Counted from the first letter of the stretch, positions 25,080-37,101 are shown. The stretch is 61,017 nt of DNA from Ophiosphaerella korrae (GCA_028456385.1 JALNQF010000248.1:1-61017); one strand, 5' to 3'. Program-made: numbers and translations. The notes: generated by a model from the letters alone, not told the origin.

Positions 25080-28000
25080 AGTAGCGTACTATCTAGCTAA
25101 TATAATAGAAGAAAGTTTAACCCAAAAAGTAGCTAAGGCACCTATAAGTAGTTATAAATTAGATAATATATAAACAACCTAATCTTAGAAAAAGAAGATA
25201 TAAAGATAGTAATTAATACTTTAGAAATATAAAACAAAGAACTACAAGACTACTTAAAATAGAATAAAGTATAAATTAAAGCTATTATTAAAGGTTAGAA
25301 CTAGATAGAACTAATTACCTAAAGACTAGAGATAAGCGCAACAAAGAAGCTACCTAAGATACCTATACTTAAGAAATTTAATAGAATAAGGGAAAAACTA
25401 AGACCTTTTATAGCGTTAGTATAACTCTAGATAGATATATAAGTACTACACTTTAATATAGAAGAGAAGAAGGTAATATATATTAGAATGCACTTTAAAG
25501 AAGATATAATAAGATAGTTTAAACCTTACTAGATAGACTATATAATATACGCACTAATAATATAGAAAGATAAAACTAGAGCTATCTTTAGAAGTTACGA
25601 GTACTTTACTAAATAAATAAGAGTAGTATTTAGAGATACTAATATTACCTAACAAGCTAAAGAAAAACTTAAAAGGCTTATACAAAGCAAGAGTATTTCT
25701 AAATACGTATTATAGTTTAAATAACTATTATAAAACATAGAATAGAATAAATTAGCCCTAATATTATAATTTAAACAAGGACTAAATATAAAATTCTAAT
25801 ATAAAATAATTTATATAGAGAAACTAAAAATACTAGAAGCTCTAAAACAATAGGTAATATAAATTAATAATAATCTTTAAGAATAGAAGAAGAATAAGTA
25901 TAGAAGCTAACTTAAAAAATAGGATACTAAAGACCCTATAATCCTTAATAGTAATAAGGATAAGAAAAAGAGGAAGAATAAAGACTTTACGTACTTTAAC
26001 TATAGTAAGAAAGGCTACTATATAAAAGACTACTAATTACAAAAGAAATAAGATATAGTATATTATAAATATAGAAAACTAGGACACTTTATAAAGGACT
26101 ATAGAAGTAAAGACTATAAAAAAGATAAGTAAGCCTAGTTAAAGATAACTAAAGGTAAAAAGGAAGTACTAAAAGTATAAGCTAAACCTTAGGAGAAAGT
26201 AGCTAGAAGTAAAGAGCTATAGTACGTAATACTCTATTAGACCTTTTGTTACAAAGATAACTACTATATATATCTTTTTAGTAAGTAGGGAGTAAGATAC
26301 TTCTTATAAAAAAATAGAGTAGTAGTAATAAAAGAAAGAACAAAAGCGTAGCTAGAAGAAATAGCTTACGTAATAGACCTACTAATAGAAGAATTAGAAG
26401 GAAAAGAGCCCTAGACTCTATTAATCTAGGCTAAAGAACTAGTACTAGATAAAGAGACTACTATAGCCTCCTCTAAAGGACTATAAAGAAGTAAGAAATA
26501 AGTTAACGTAAGAAGTATAAAATACGCCTAGCTAACTATATATATCTATAATAGCTATATAATAATAGATATAGAAGAATAAAATAAATAATAGAAGTTT
26601 ATTTAGAAATACTTACTAGTTATAAGTATAGAAGAAGCGTATAAAGACTAGAAAGAACGCAATCTTAACGAAATAAAGTTTACACTATTTTAAGAATAGA
26701 TAAAATAATATATAGCTATAGTAGGAAGAATACCTATATAAAGAGAATAGTAATCTCTTATAAAGAAAATATAATAGATTAATAAAGCCTATACACTAAG
26801 AGTACTAATAATATACTATATTCTAATAATAGATATACCTAGAAAAGATAAATACTAGGAAAGAGATAATAAAATAACAAACCTAAAATATTTAGTATAT
26901 TTTAAAGTATTATAGTTATTATACTTTAACAAGAACTATATTATATACAAGAACTCTAAAGTAAATAACTACGTATAGCTTATAAGAAGAAGAGGCTATA
27001 ACTATATAAGAGTAATTCTAGTAGAAGACATTTAAGGATAGGAAGTAATACTAGAAGAAGGATACATAGTAGTAAAACTAAGACTAAAACTATCTAAGAA
27101 ATACGTCTAAGGAGGACTATAGTATAAATATACGTATAATAAATATCCTAAATACAAAGAACATAAACTTAAAGTAGAGCTATAGCTTTAGAAAGATAGA
27201 TAATTTACAAAACTACCTAAGCAAGAATAACTAGAAGGTATAAGAGGCTTATATTATATAAAAAAAGGTATATACTAAAAAAAGAAAGTATAACTAATAA
27301 TTAATAGTAGAGCTATAAGAAACTTTATATTAAAGAAGTTTATAAAAGAATAAGGAATAAGTTATATAATAAAGAAATACTCTTAATAACTAAGTATAAT
27401 TAAAGGAAAACTATTCTAAGAACTTATTAGGTTTAAAACAGTTCTCTCTATACTAGAACTAGAAGGGATAATAATTAAAAATATAGTTATAGATATAACA
27501 ACAATTAATAATAAATAAGATATAATATTAGGTATACTATAGTTATAGTTAACTAACCTAAGGATTAATTAGAGAATAGGAAAAATTAGCTACCCTAGAA
27601 AAGATATATTAAAAGCTAATATAAGTACATATAAAGGATAGTTCCTAGAAGAATATAAGAAATAGGGAAAATAGCTTATAGAACCTAAAGACTACCTTCT
27701 AGAACACTATCTATAGGACCTAGTAATAGAAATAGTAGAAGATAAAGACGTAGAATAGAGCCTAGTCTATAAGAAGACGAAAGAAAAATCTAAAATTAAA
27801 AGAGTATTTATTAAAAATATAATAAGAAAAGAATAGATATAAAAATCTAAATCCTTAGTAGTATATAGACTTATATTTATAGACAAGAAAGGAATAGATA
27901 ATAAGAGACTCTACGTAGATTTTAGGAAAACTAACGTAATTATAAGTAAGAACTAATATCTCTTACTATAAATAGATAAAATACAAGATAAACTATAGGA

Positions 28001-30495
28001 AGCAAAGATCTTTATAAAACTAAATATCTAAAATACCTACTACTAAATTAGAATTAAAGAAGGTAATAAGTAGAAAATAGTGTTTAGAACATAATATAAA
28101 CTATACAAATACCTAGTTATACTCTTTAGATTAATAAACGCACTAGTAGCATTCTAGGTAAGAATTAATATAGTACTAAGAGAGTACTTAGACTTATTTA
28201 TATTTGTATACTTAGACAACATCCTTATATTCTTAGAAATAGAGGAAGAATATATATAATATGTATACAAAGTAGTAGAAAGACTAGTAGAAAATAAACT
28301 ATTTCTTAAAATAAGAAAATGCGAATTCTATATAAAGGAAATATATTTCCTTAGATTTATTATTAAACTAGGAAAAATAAAAATTAATTTAGAAAAGATT
28401 ATATTAATTAATAAATAGCTAACACTAAAGAACCTAAAAGAAGTATAATAATTTTATAGGCTAGTAAACTTTTATAAAAAGATAATAGTAAAATAGTCTA
28501 AAGATATAAAACCTATAATAAAACTTATAAAGAAAGATACACTATTTAAATAGATAAAGGAATATAATAAAGTATATAATAAAATTAAAAGAAAGTTTAT
28601 AGAAAACCTAGTTATTAGAATATATAACCTAGACCTACTAGTAATAGTAAAAATAGATGTATCTAATTTAGTCTATAGAATAGCACTAATATAGGAAGAC
28701 CTAAGGACTAAATAAGAATACTTAGTTAAATACTTCTCTAAGAAAATAAAACTAGTAGAGCTTAACTACTTAATCTATAATAAGGAGATACTAGTAATCT
28801 ATAAAGTATTTAAGTAATAGAGAGTACACTTATAAGAAGTAAAGTACTAAATAAAGGTTTATATAGACTATAAGAACCTTATAAAATTTATACTAAATAA
28901 TAAACTATTATAATACTATATAAGATAGTAGGAATTTCTATTAATATTTAACTTAGAAATTATATATATAAAAGGGAAAGACAACTAATTTATAGATACT
29001 CTTAGTAGAAGACTAGACCTATAAGAAGAAGTAAACGCTACTAGTATAGTTCTAGTTAAGAACAAGAAGGATATTTAGTCTTAAATATACTTAAAATAGC
29101 TACAATACTTAAAAGAAAGAATAGTAAGCTAGACAAATAGATTTAAAAGATAACGCAAGAAGTACCTAAAGAAATAGAAAAACTAGAGATCTAAGAAGGA
29201 CTTGTATAAGCCTATAGAAGGATATACATTCTAAGAAAAATCTAAAGAGAATTTATATAACAATTCTATAAATTACTAGCGTATAGATACTAAGGGATTA
29301 ATAAAACCCTATATAGACTACTATAAGATTACTATATCTTAAAGGTAAGATAACTAGTAATAGAAGTACTATAAGACTATATAGAATATTATAGAAACAA
29401 GTATAGTAGATACGTACTATATAGAATACTATAACTAATAGAAGTACTAGAATAACTATAAGGAGTTATTACAAAACTACCTAAGTCTAAAGATCTAATA
29501 TTAGGAGTTAAATATAATAGAATTCTAATAATAGTAGATAAACTTATAAAATACTTGTATTTTAAGCTATATAAATAAAAAAGTAGGATAGAAGTTACTA
29601 TATACTAGATTCTAGGAACTATAATTAGTTAATATAGACTCCTAGACAAGATTATTATAGATAGAAATATAAGATTTATATTAAAACTATAGGGAACAAT
29701 AATAGTATAATTAGAAGTTAGATATATAATATCTATAGTATATTACCTATAAATAGATAGACAATTAGAATACATAAATTAGAGAGTAGAATAGTACTTA
29801 AGATACTACCTTAATTATAACTAAAACAACTAGGTATAGCTACTACTTATAGTATAGTTAGTATACAATAGCGCAAAGAATATAGTAATAAGAGTATTAC
29901 TTTTCTTTATAAATTATAGATTTAACCCTAGTATATACTAAATACTAAGAAATATAGAATCTTAGTCTCTAAGAGGAGAAAACCTTGCTAACAAACTTAA
30001 AGAAATATCTAACTAATTAAGATAGGACGTAGAGTTCCTATACAATTAGATAGCAAAGTACTATAATAAGAAATACTAGAAAGGACCCTAATTTAGAGAG
30101 AGAGAAAAAGTATAGTTAGTACGAAAAAATATTAAGAGTAAATAACTAAACTTAAAACTAGATTATATTAAGATAGGACTATATAAAATTAAGAAAAAAG
30201 TTATACTAGTTATATTTAAACTAAAGCTACTAAGTAAAATAAGGATATACCTAACCTTTTATATAGCGCTACTTAAGATAGTACTATAAAACGTAGAACT
30301 ACTAGTATACAAAGTAGATATAGATAGAAAATAGAAAGAATAAGAAGTTAAAGAAATCCTATAGTACTAATTCTATAATAGAAGAAACTACTACCTAGTA
30401 AAATAGATAGGAATAGATAAGAAAAGGCAACTATAGGAAGATATATAGGAACTAGAAGACAACTTTAATTACTTTAAGAAACTAAAGGAGTTCTA
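25080..30495 (+). pseudogene. Element C gag-pol remnant
   Basis: Gag lies at about 25,090-25,900 and the CCHC knuckles at about 25,985-26,105. Protease is at about 27,300-27,560, with the expected Asp-Ser-Gly reading as mutated residues. The RT YLDNILIF box is at about 28,205-28,232 and RNase H near 28,640. The integrase zinc-binding and core regions span about 29,240-29,870, and the chromodomain about 30,345-30,490. Premature stops at mutated Gln/Trp codons occur in every domain. The family encodes a self-copying gypsy machinery, but this copy is dead. Confidence 0.85.
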
Positions 30496-30499
30496 AAAT

Positions 30500-31130
30500 T
30501 AAAACTCTCTAGACTACCTTATAGTAAACTAAGAAAATTAATATTACTATTACTAGATAAAAAGGTAATAAGAGCGCTTAATATAGTAAGAGTAAGAGTA
30601 GACTCTATTATAGCCTTAAAATCTAGCTTAGACTCTATAAAGGTAGCCTATATAATAGACTTTTTATTATTTAGAGCCTTTATCCTATAAAGATATACTA
30701 AGTAGGTATAATTTTCTACTTATATACTTAGAATCTAGTTACGTTCCTTCTTAGCCTCTATAATCTATCTAGACAATTTATCTTAAGCGTAGTTAATAGC
30801 TCTCTCTATTATAAATAAGTATAGACGCGTAAATAAGTATTACTAACCTATATTCTACAAGAGATACGCCTAAAAAGTTATAAGATAAATAAGTATTAGT
30901 ACGTATATACGCCTTATAAGCCTTACTATATTTTAAAGAAATATAATCTATAGGAGGATTTAAAGACTTATAACAAGAATAAGGAAATATAGTAATACTA
31001 TAATATAATACGCGATCTACTAATTAAAGATAACAAAGAGTAGATTTAGTAAGTATAAGAGAAGGTAAAGAGCTCTATATTAATAAAGAAACTAGGTTAA
31101 TAACTCTAGCCCTAGGATAGATAAACTAAA
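30500..31130 (-). pseudogene. Conserved antisense frame in element C
   Basis: On the minus strand, downstream of the chromodomain on the element map, a Lys/Glu-rich frame is readable with few stops. It contains the same IKALNNKK core and AI-(E/K)-S-type spacing as the plus-strand frame at about 13,935-14,200. Many codons between the copies differ, yet the amino acids align, which suggests past selection on protein. Function unknown. Confidence 0.4.
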
Positions 31131-31152
31131 GCCTACCTAGAAGAAGAGATAG

Positions 31153-31609
31153 TGTTACAGGCGTAATAATAGGAATCGAGATAGAACTAATTAATCCTAA
31201 CTTAGGTAATAACAAAGTATAGGATAAGTAGAGTAACAACCTTAATTAGGAAACTACTTATAACTAGGATACGTAGTAGTAATCTATAGTTACGTGTAAA
31301 TAGATTAAAGTAATCTATAATAACGTACTTATAGATTAAGGTAATCTATAGTTACGTATAAATAGATTAGAATAATCTATAGTGTCGTATAAATAGATTA
31401 CTATAAGTATATAGATAATAGAATACCTATTATTAGGATAGTATTAGTAATCTAATCTCTAACCTAGAACGCTAATACTTAACATTGTACATACAAATTA
31501 ACTATTATTTATAGTTATTACTAAGTATAATATAAACTTTTATTATTACCTCTTAATCTACTAACACGCGAAAGGTTATTAGGAAGTCGACCCTAGTAAC
31601 CCTATTACA
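31153..31609 (+). repeat. 3' LTR of element C
   Basis: This 457-bp LTR runs from tgttacaggcgtaat to ..cctattaca and equals the 5' LTR in length. It carries the same four-unit tandem array and ends at the ataga duplication. Confidence 0.88.
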
Positions 31610-33170
31610 ATAGATATAGTTATTAATAGCTTTATTAGAACTAAAGGAAGTATAGTAGATAATATTATAAGTAATAAAGATAGAAAAATAAAAAACTAAG
31701 AGAAGTAGCTCTTTTATATCTACTTTTAAGTAATTTTAATACGCTAGTACTAGAGTAGTAGTAAACTACTCTATATTTAATAGGTAAAAGTAAAACCTTA
31801 TTAACTTAGATCTATTAAGTAATTTAAATATAATACTTTATAAGTCTAAATCTAAGCTTATAATTACTACTAATTAGACTCTAACTTTAAATAAAAATTT
31901 AATCTAATAAAATAGCCTATAATATACTATAAATCTTATTAAAAATATATTATAACTTTATGTTTTAAAGAATTAGTAATATACTACTAAATAAAATATA
32001 GCTCTTAGGCCTTACTTAGAGCTTTAGTAGAGTAGTCTAGTCTCTAAGTACTAACCTAATAGGTAAGAATTTTGCGATATAAACTAAATATAATAAGATA
32101 GCTATTATAGAATAATTTTAGACATATAGAGTCTAGATTTTAAGTAACTAATAAGATAACTATAATAAATTTTAGACCTAGATACTAAAGACTTAGTATT
32201 ATAAGTACTTTTATATAACCTATAGTTAGCTATAAGCTAGCCCTAGGCCTACTATAGGTTTCTAGTCTATATATTCTATTCTATACCTAGTATATATATT
32301 TATTATACTATACTTCTTTTAGTTAAGTTTAGTCTAATAGTATAGAATAGGCTAAGTTATAGATAGCTAATAGAGTAGCTTTAGGGCTAGATAACTAGAT
32401 AGAATTTATAATAGAGTAAATAGTAGAGTCTAAACCCTAATATTCTACTTACTTAAATAGTATTTATACTATAATAGAATTAGATACTATATATACTTAA
32501 AGGTATAGGGCTTTGTACTTAAAGACGCAGCGTAAGAGAAGAGAGGGCTATTATTATAGGTACTTTTTCTCTTTCCTAAAATCTTCTCTTTAAGCCTCTC
32601 TCTTTAAACTTCCCTTAAGCTCTTTAGGTACTCCTAGGATTACCTTTAGAGCTAGTTAAGATTACGTATACTTCTTAGATATATAAACCTCTTTGTAAGC
32701 CTATAAATCCCTTAAGGATTTATCTTACTTTATTAAATATACCTATTATTCTATTATATCTAACACTTACTAAATACTCCTTATATATCGCGTATTATAG
32801 TTACTAAATCTAGTAGATAAAAATTTACTATATTTAGTACTAGAATTTATTATATTATTATCTATCTTATATATAACTCTAACTATTATAGCTTTATAGA
32901 TTTACTATTTTATATAACTCTTTACTAGCTAGCTTAACTTAACTATAGTAAGCTCTTATTATTACTAGCGCTATCTTAACGCTCTCTATTATTGGTACCT
33001 AACCCCTAATAATATTACGAAATCTATAGCTATTATAATTGGAAATTTAATATTGTATAAGTATTATTAAGGAAAATTTATAATTTATGCAATATAAATT
33101 TAGAACTACGTTCTAGCTTTAAAATAAGCTGTAAATTACATAACAAGGACTAGTATTAGTAGAGTTATTG
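31610..33170. other. AT-rich mutated stretch up to the island edge
   Basis: RIP-like sequence with no recognised domain, LTR or gene. From about 32,990 the composition begins to change, and by 33,180 CA/TG dinucleotides are normal. Short C-rich strings (acctaacccctaa) at about 32,997-33,010 resemble the C-run cluster at 33,206-33,230, so a related repeat may span the edge. Confidence 0.45.
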
Positions 33171-33205
33171 AGTAGAAACGAAAATTTCTTGGCGGGTACC
33201 CCGGT

Positions 33206-33230
33206 CCTAACCCCTACCCAACCCCTACCC
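33206..33230 (-). other. Potential G-quadruplex / i-motif at the compartment edge
   Basis: The plus strand holds four C-runs (CCCC-TA-CCC-AA-CCCC-TA-CCC) with two-base loops at 33,211-33,230. The minus strand therefore has four G-runs of 3-4 with minimal loops, the classical G4 pattern. It also resembles a degenerate telomere-like string (CCTAACCCC) or the subterminal repeats of some hAT transposons. It sits within about 50 bp of the composition switch. Confidence 0.5.
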
Positions 33231-34356
33231 ATTTGCCAGTCTAGTTCTTGGTAATTAGAGCTTTTCTATCTAAGCTCTCAGTACTTAAAGTTCTTAGCGC
33301 CCGAGGCTTAAGATAGAGCGGAGAGCCTCCGATTTGAGGTTGATTTACTCTAGCAAGCAGCTCCAAATATAGGAGTTTCTGCAATATCAGCTAATTTACT
33401 ATCTTACTAAGAGCGTTACTGCCTAAGACCTATCTAAATCATGTGATTTATCCTGTTGCAGCAGCTGTATGCAATTAGCTAAGTCCTTTACCTCATGGAA
33501 TTGGATGCTACTAATTCGTTCCCCTGCTTGTCGGTATCGCTTAGTTTTACACCTAACCCTCTATCTCTTTCCCCGTAGAGTAGTGCTCATCAATATGATT
33601 GTACCGTTTAGTCTATCTACGGCTACCCGCCGCACGGGCCAAGAACCTGCGAGGTTGGAGGTGGCGCGGGTACCTTGACTTCCGTCAAAAGTTATTCTTC
33701 AGGCTTTGACGAGCACTCACAGTCGTCATGCAACAGAACAACTAAGGTATAAAACCCACATCAGAACTAATCCCGATGGTTCTCACCAATTCTTATTAGG
33801 TAATGTATACTCTTTTCAGTAACTTATATGCAGTTCAGCCGCACGACGGGCTGACTCTCTCATGATCGTACGACATTACTGTAAATGTGCAGCTGATTAA
33901 ATGCATGGATCAAGAGAATAACCATTGACAGTTGCCTGAGATCCATTATCTTTCTTCATCATCGCGGAAAGGGGAAGTTCACACGGCAAGCCGCATATAT
34001 CAGTTAGTCATCAGCTGATGATTAGTTTACAATATTGCTTCCTAGGATTCGGCAAGCCAACATTCCCCCAAACAAAGTCAAGATCTCTACTTCGGTGACT
34101 ACCTGGATGCAGACACCTGACCGGACGAGGGTATCGCTCACACCACGAGGTGCAGATTGAATGGACGAATATTGCAGCATGCAGAGAAAACAGAACCCTA
34201 GTGTCAGAATGCATGTGTTATTGGAAAGTGTGTCTCCCTTTCAGAATTCTACTTAAACTCCTGGTTCTCAGGTAAAATTATCTGGTACCAAATCATTTTT
34301 GACCTCTGCAATACTCAACCCTTAAGTACTCAACACCTCTTGACTTCCTTATAAAG
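33231..34356. other. Intergenic region upstream of the secreted-protein gene
   Basis: Ordinary composition. It contains one arm of a short inverted repeat (33,407-33,452) and a segment at about 33,265-33,345 (gctctcagtact.. cccgaggcttaagatag) that resembles 43,750-43,795. No confident TATA or CCAAT box was seen near the gene start. A small ATG frame at 33,469-33,678 is not convincing as a gene. Confidence 0.4.
33407..33452 (+). repeat. Left arm of an inverted repeat around the secreted-protein gene
   Basis: About 45 bp match the reverse complement of 35,214-35,258, centred on TAAATCATGTGATTTA. Most mismatches are A/G or C/T transitions. Confidence 0.6.
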
Positions 34357-34875
34357 ATGAAGGTCATTACTTTTATCGTTATCTTGTTCACGGCAGGAAT
34401 TACCAAATCGGCGCCACAAGCTCCTCCTAGTGCACTGGTCCCATCAGTGTGCAACCCAGCCATGCCTCTCAATATCTATGAAGCCTTCTCGGCTATCAAG
34501 GATCTCTGCGTGTGCATTGCTAACAAGGACTATGACGCCTGCACCGACAAAGCCAACAAGGCAAACCGTCCCGACGATATTGTGATCTGCGGGGTCCGTC
34601 AATGCCAGGATTATAACTTTTGCGAATATCAAAATCCTTGCGCGCAGACGGCACCGCCGAATATTCAAATTCTGGATTGCAGTACCACCGAGAAGAAATA
34701 TCCGAACTTCACGTCGATTTCAAGAGAGTTGGATAGAAGGAATTTGCCAGCCGATTCTGTGGGATTGTGCCTCGCAGCTGCTGGCGCGGCAAAGATGCCA
34801 GGTAGTGTGAAGGTCTATCTGGACCTGGTCAAATCTTCCTTCTCTATTGCTGGCGCTGTTGGCTCTACTCCGTAA
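34357..34875 (+). CDS. Small secreted cysteine-rich protein (candidate effector)
   Basis: A 172-residue, intronless protein. Residues 1-18 form a typical signal peptide (short basic start, hydrophobic core, cleavage likely near KSA-P), so the product is expected outside the cell. Ten cysteines (32, 51, 53, 62, 78, 83, 89, 95, 108, 138) could form five disulfides. There is one N-glycosylation sequon at Asn117. The region after the signal is Pro-rich (residues 20-29). I recognise no domain family. Size, secretion signal, even cysteine number and position about 1.2 kb from a RIP-mutated block are the usual marks of fungal effector candidates, but host interaction is inference. The ATG at 34,357 is the first in frame with the signal peptide. 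Confidence 0.85.
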   Translation: MKVITFIVILFTAGITKSAPQAPPSALVPSVCNPAMPLNIYEAFSAIKDLCVCIANKDYDACTDKANKANRPDDIVICGVRQCQDYNFCEYQNPCAQTAPPNIQILDCSTTEKKYPNFTSISRELDRRNLPADSVGLCLAAAGAAKMPGSVKVYLDLVKSSFSIAGAVGSTP

Positions 34876-35829
34876 ACATGTACCTCGCGTATACGATCGA
34901 GGGTTTAAGCCTGAATTTTAGCAATTAAGATATGCAATGGGGCATCTGGAGAAATTTTAACGTCTATATCCTAGTACAGTTTGTTAATTCTTGTTATGCT
35001 AGCAACAATTGATGTCCTTTGTAAAGTCATGCAATGAAGTTATGGTGTCCAGATACCTGACTAGAAGTAGAGTGAGGAAACGGAATGAGTTGCGCATTCA
35101 GAAGTCAACTTGCTATTACTAGCTAGATCTATATGCCTGGGAACATTTAGTGAATCGAATAGACGTGTGGGCATGCGGGGAGAATTAACAAGGTTACGCC
35201 TGCATAGTGAAGAATAAATCACATGATTTAGATGAGTTTTAGGTAGCAATGCTCTAAGCATGAAATTTTGTATTGAGCTGGCCCCGGGGGAGTTAGGCCA
35301 CTCGGAAGTTCAGCTGCCCTACTAAATTCAATTGATCATCTTCAAGGCGTGATATCTCTACAACGTCTATCTTAAAATGGATCCCGAAGAACTTACTATA
35401 TAATTACCTATTAGTAATCTTGAAAATAGAGTCTATACAAGCTAACACGCTTCCTGTAAGGCCTGGGGCGTCTTATGTAGCAAGCTGCAAGGCAGACTAG
35501 CAAGTCGATAACAACCTAACCTAGCTTGTCAATACTAGCAGCGATTAGGCCTATATTTAGAGTAGTTCCTAGTATATTAGATTATCCATAAAAATTTACG
35601 TGCCTAGCCACTATCTTACGCCTGCGTAAGAGAGATAGCTACCTAAATCCTCTATATAAACGGTCACTACGAGCCCCTTAGTAAAGATAAGGTCTCTAGC
35701 TTTATAACGTGTTAACTACATATTATATTTATAGTTAGCAAGTTAATTAAGGCTACCTAGATAGAGGTAGCTAACCTAGACATGCTATATATATTCTTTA
35801 CGCTCTTCAAAGAGGTCTTAATCTAATAT
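34876..35829. other. Intergenic region downstream of the secreted-protein gene
   Basis: It contains the right arm of the inverted repeat (35,214-35,258). From about 35,380 on, the sequence becomes AT-rich and looks like old repeat remnants, with a small hairpin (ttacgcctgcgtaa) at about 35,624-35,637. No coding region was recognised. Confidence 0.4.
35214..35258 (-). repeat. Right arm of the inverted repeat around the secreted-protein gene
   Basis: Reverse-complement partner of 33,407-33,452. The shared core is the near-palindrome around AAATCACATGATTTA. Confidence 0.6.
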
Positions 35830-36655
35830 TATAACGTATTCTATCTGTTACGGGCGTAACACGGGAAATCGAGATGGAACCAATCAGTCCCAACTCAAGT
35901 GCTGACGAAGCATGGGATGAGCGGGGTAATGACCTCGATTAGGAAGTCAATCACAATAGAGACACGTGATGACTTCGCGAATTCACGATCTTGGCAAACA
36001 CGAAGCCACGAAGCCGAAGGATTAATAGAAGTATATAGCCAGTAGTAATGCGCATCGTTAGGATGGCATCGGCAATTTAATCATTGACCACGAGCGACAA
36101 TACATTGACATCGCGAGAATCATTCTATTGTTCACAGTCTATTGCAGATCACAACACGTGCTTTTGTCATCAACTTCCAATCCACCATACCCCCCCCAGA
36201 GGTCACTTGTAGTCGACGACAGGTGACCCAGTTACACTATCAGCGAAGCGGCTATATCACCGAAACGGCCACTCTGAAACACACCAAAAAATCCAAAATT
36301 TAACACCTATTAACTCTACAACTACAAGATAATAAGTTCTAAAAATTTAATAGATTACTACTATATATAATCTTTTATCTATTAAATTTTTAAAACGTGC
36401 AGCTAAGTAGTTCTTGAGATAGTAGAATTTTTAGCCTTAAAAATACTTATTTCTTATTAACTTTAGAATAACGAAACTGCACGCTTTTAAAGTTTACTAG
36501 ATAAAAGATTATATATATAGTAGTAATCTATAAAATTTTTAGAACTTATTATCTTGTAGTTGTAGAGTTAATAGGTGTTAAATTTTGGATTTTTTGGTGT
36601 GTTTCAGAGTGGCCGTTTCGGTGATATAGCCGCTTCGCTGATAGAATACGTTATA
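35830..36655. mobile_element. MITE-like palindromic element interrupted by a solo LTR
   Basis: Long terminal inverted repeats: the left end (tataacgtattctatc, then agcgaagcggctatatcacc) is the exact complement of the right end up to 36,655. The similarity continues inward for more than 100 bp (to about 36,360 and 36,485). Without the LTR the element is about 430 bp. The ends show TA next to TAACGTATTC, as expected for a Tc1/mariner-type TA target, but this is not proven. It encodes no protein, so it would have depended on a transposase elsewhere. Confidence 0.75.
35846..36236 (+). repeat. Solo LTR inside the MITE left arm, TSD ctatc
   Basis: This 391-bp LTR runs from TGTTACGGGCGTAAC to ..CCCAGTTACA, with exact duplications ctatc at 35,841-35,845 and 36,237-36,241. 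It is related to the LTRs of elements C and D but keeps most CA/TG sites, so it is far less RIP-mutated. Removing it restores the perfect MITE inverted repeat. Confidence 0.92.
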
Positions 36656-37101
36656 CTATTATTAAACATTTAGAATATAGAAAAGTTAGAGTACCCTTAG
36701 GTATATATTAACTCCTAGGCACTTATTAGCTTAAGGAAGGAGAAGGCTTATAATAAGGTTCCAGGTAATTATAAGTAGGTATTAGTCCTAGAGATTGTTA
36801 GACCGCAGCTCTACTCCACTGCGCTAAACAAACCTAAAAAGGTAACCAAGTATTTAACAACGTTGAATACCGGAGTAGAATAGTATATATTGTCTAAGGG
36901 CCCTCGCCCTTATCTCGCTCATGTGCGCAGCTTACAGCCTACTGCGGCCCGTAGCGTAACAGAGATAGTATAAACTACTAGTTAAAGGATCTAGTATCTA
37001 GTTGTCTTTAAGGTTAAATACTTCTATACTATATTAAAAATAGGCTAGTAAATAGGTAGGGTATACCTACTAGGGTTGGGTAACCTAAAACCCTAAATAA
37101 C
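36656..37101. other. Repeat-derived intergenic DNA with a tRNA-like A-box
   Basis: Mixed composition. On the minus strand at about 36,811-36,826 the string TAGCGCAGTGGAGTAG fits a pol III A-box. A degenerate B-box-like GGACTAATACC follows about 30 bp downstream. No tRNA cloverleaf can be folded, so at most it is the head of a decayed tRNA-derived SINE. Nothing else was recognised. Confidence 0.3.

Larger units (their letters stand above)
24587..31609 (+). mobile_element. Complete gypsy element C, TSD ataga
   Basis: This 7,023-bp forward LTR retrotransposon has two 457-bp LTRs and exact 5-bp duplications ataga (24,582-24,586 and 31,610-31,614). The body is uninterrupted and shows the full family layout: Gag, two CCHC knuckles, protease, RT, RNase H, integrase, chromodomain, then a region with the antisense frame, then the 3' LTR. 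Heavy RIP-type mutation has removed every open frame. It is the best reference copy in the window for the family. Confidence 0.93.

Noticed and set aside
33206..33230. Interstitial telomere repeat
   Set aside because: Units are irregular (CCCCTACCC, CCCAACCCC), not repeated CCCTAA, so a G4-forming or transposon-end motif fits better.
33469..33678. 69-codon ATG frame upstream of the secreted-protein gene
   Set aside because: No signal peptide, domain, intron or promoter; length is within chance expectation.
34444..34668. Minus-strand frame of 74 codons over the secreted-protein gene
   Set aside because: It is the antisense shadow of a convincing plus-strand gene.
36790..36840. Functional tRNA gene
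   Set aside because: No acceptor, anticodon or T stem can be paired; only an A-box-like string is present.
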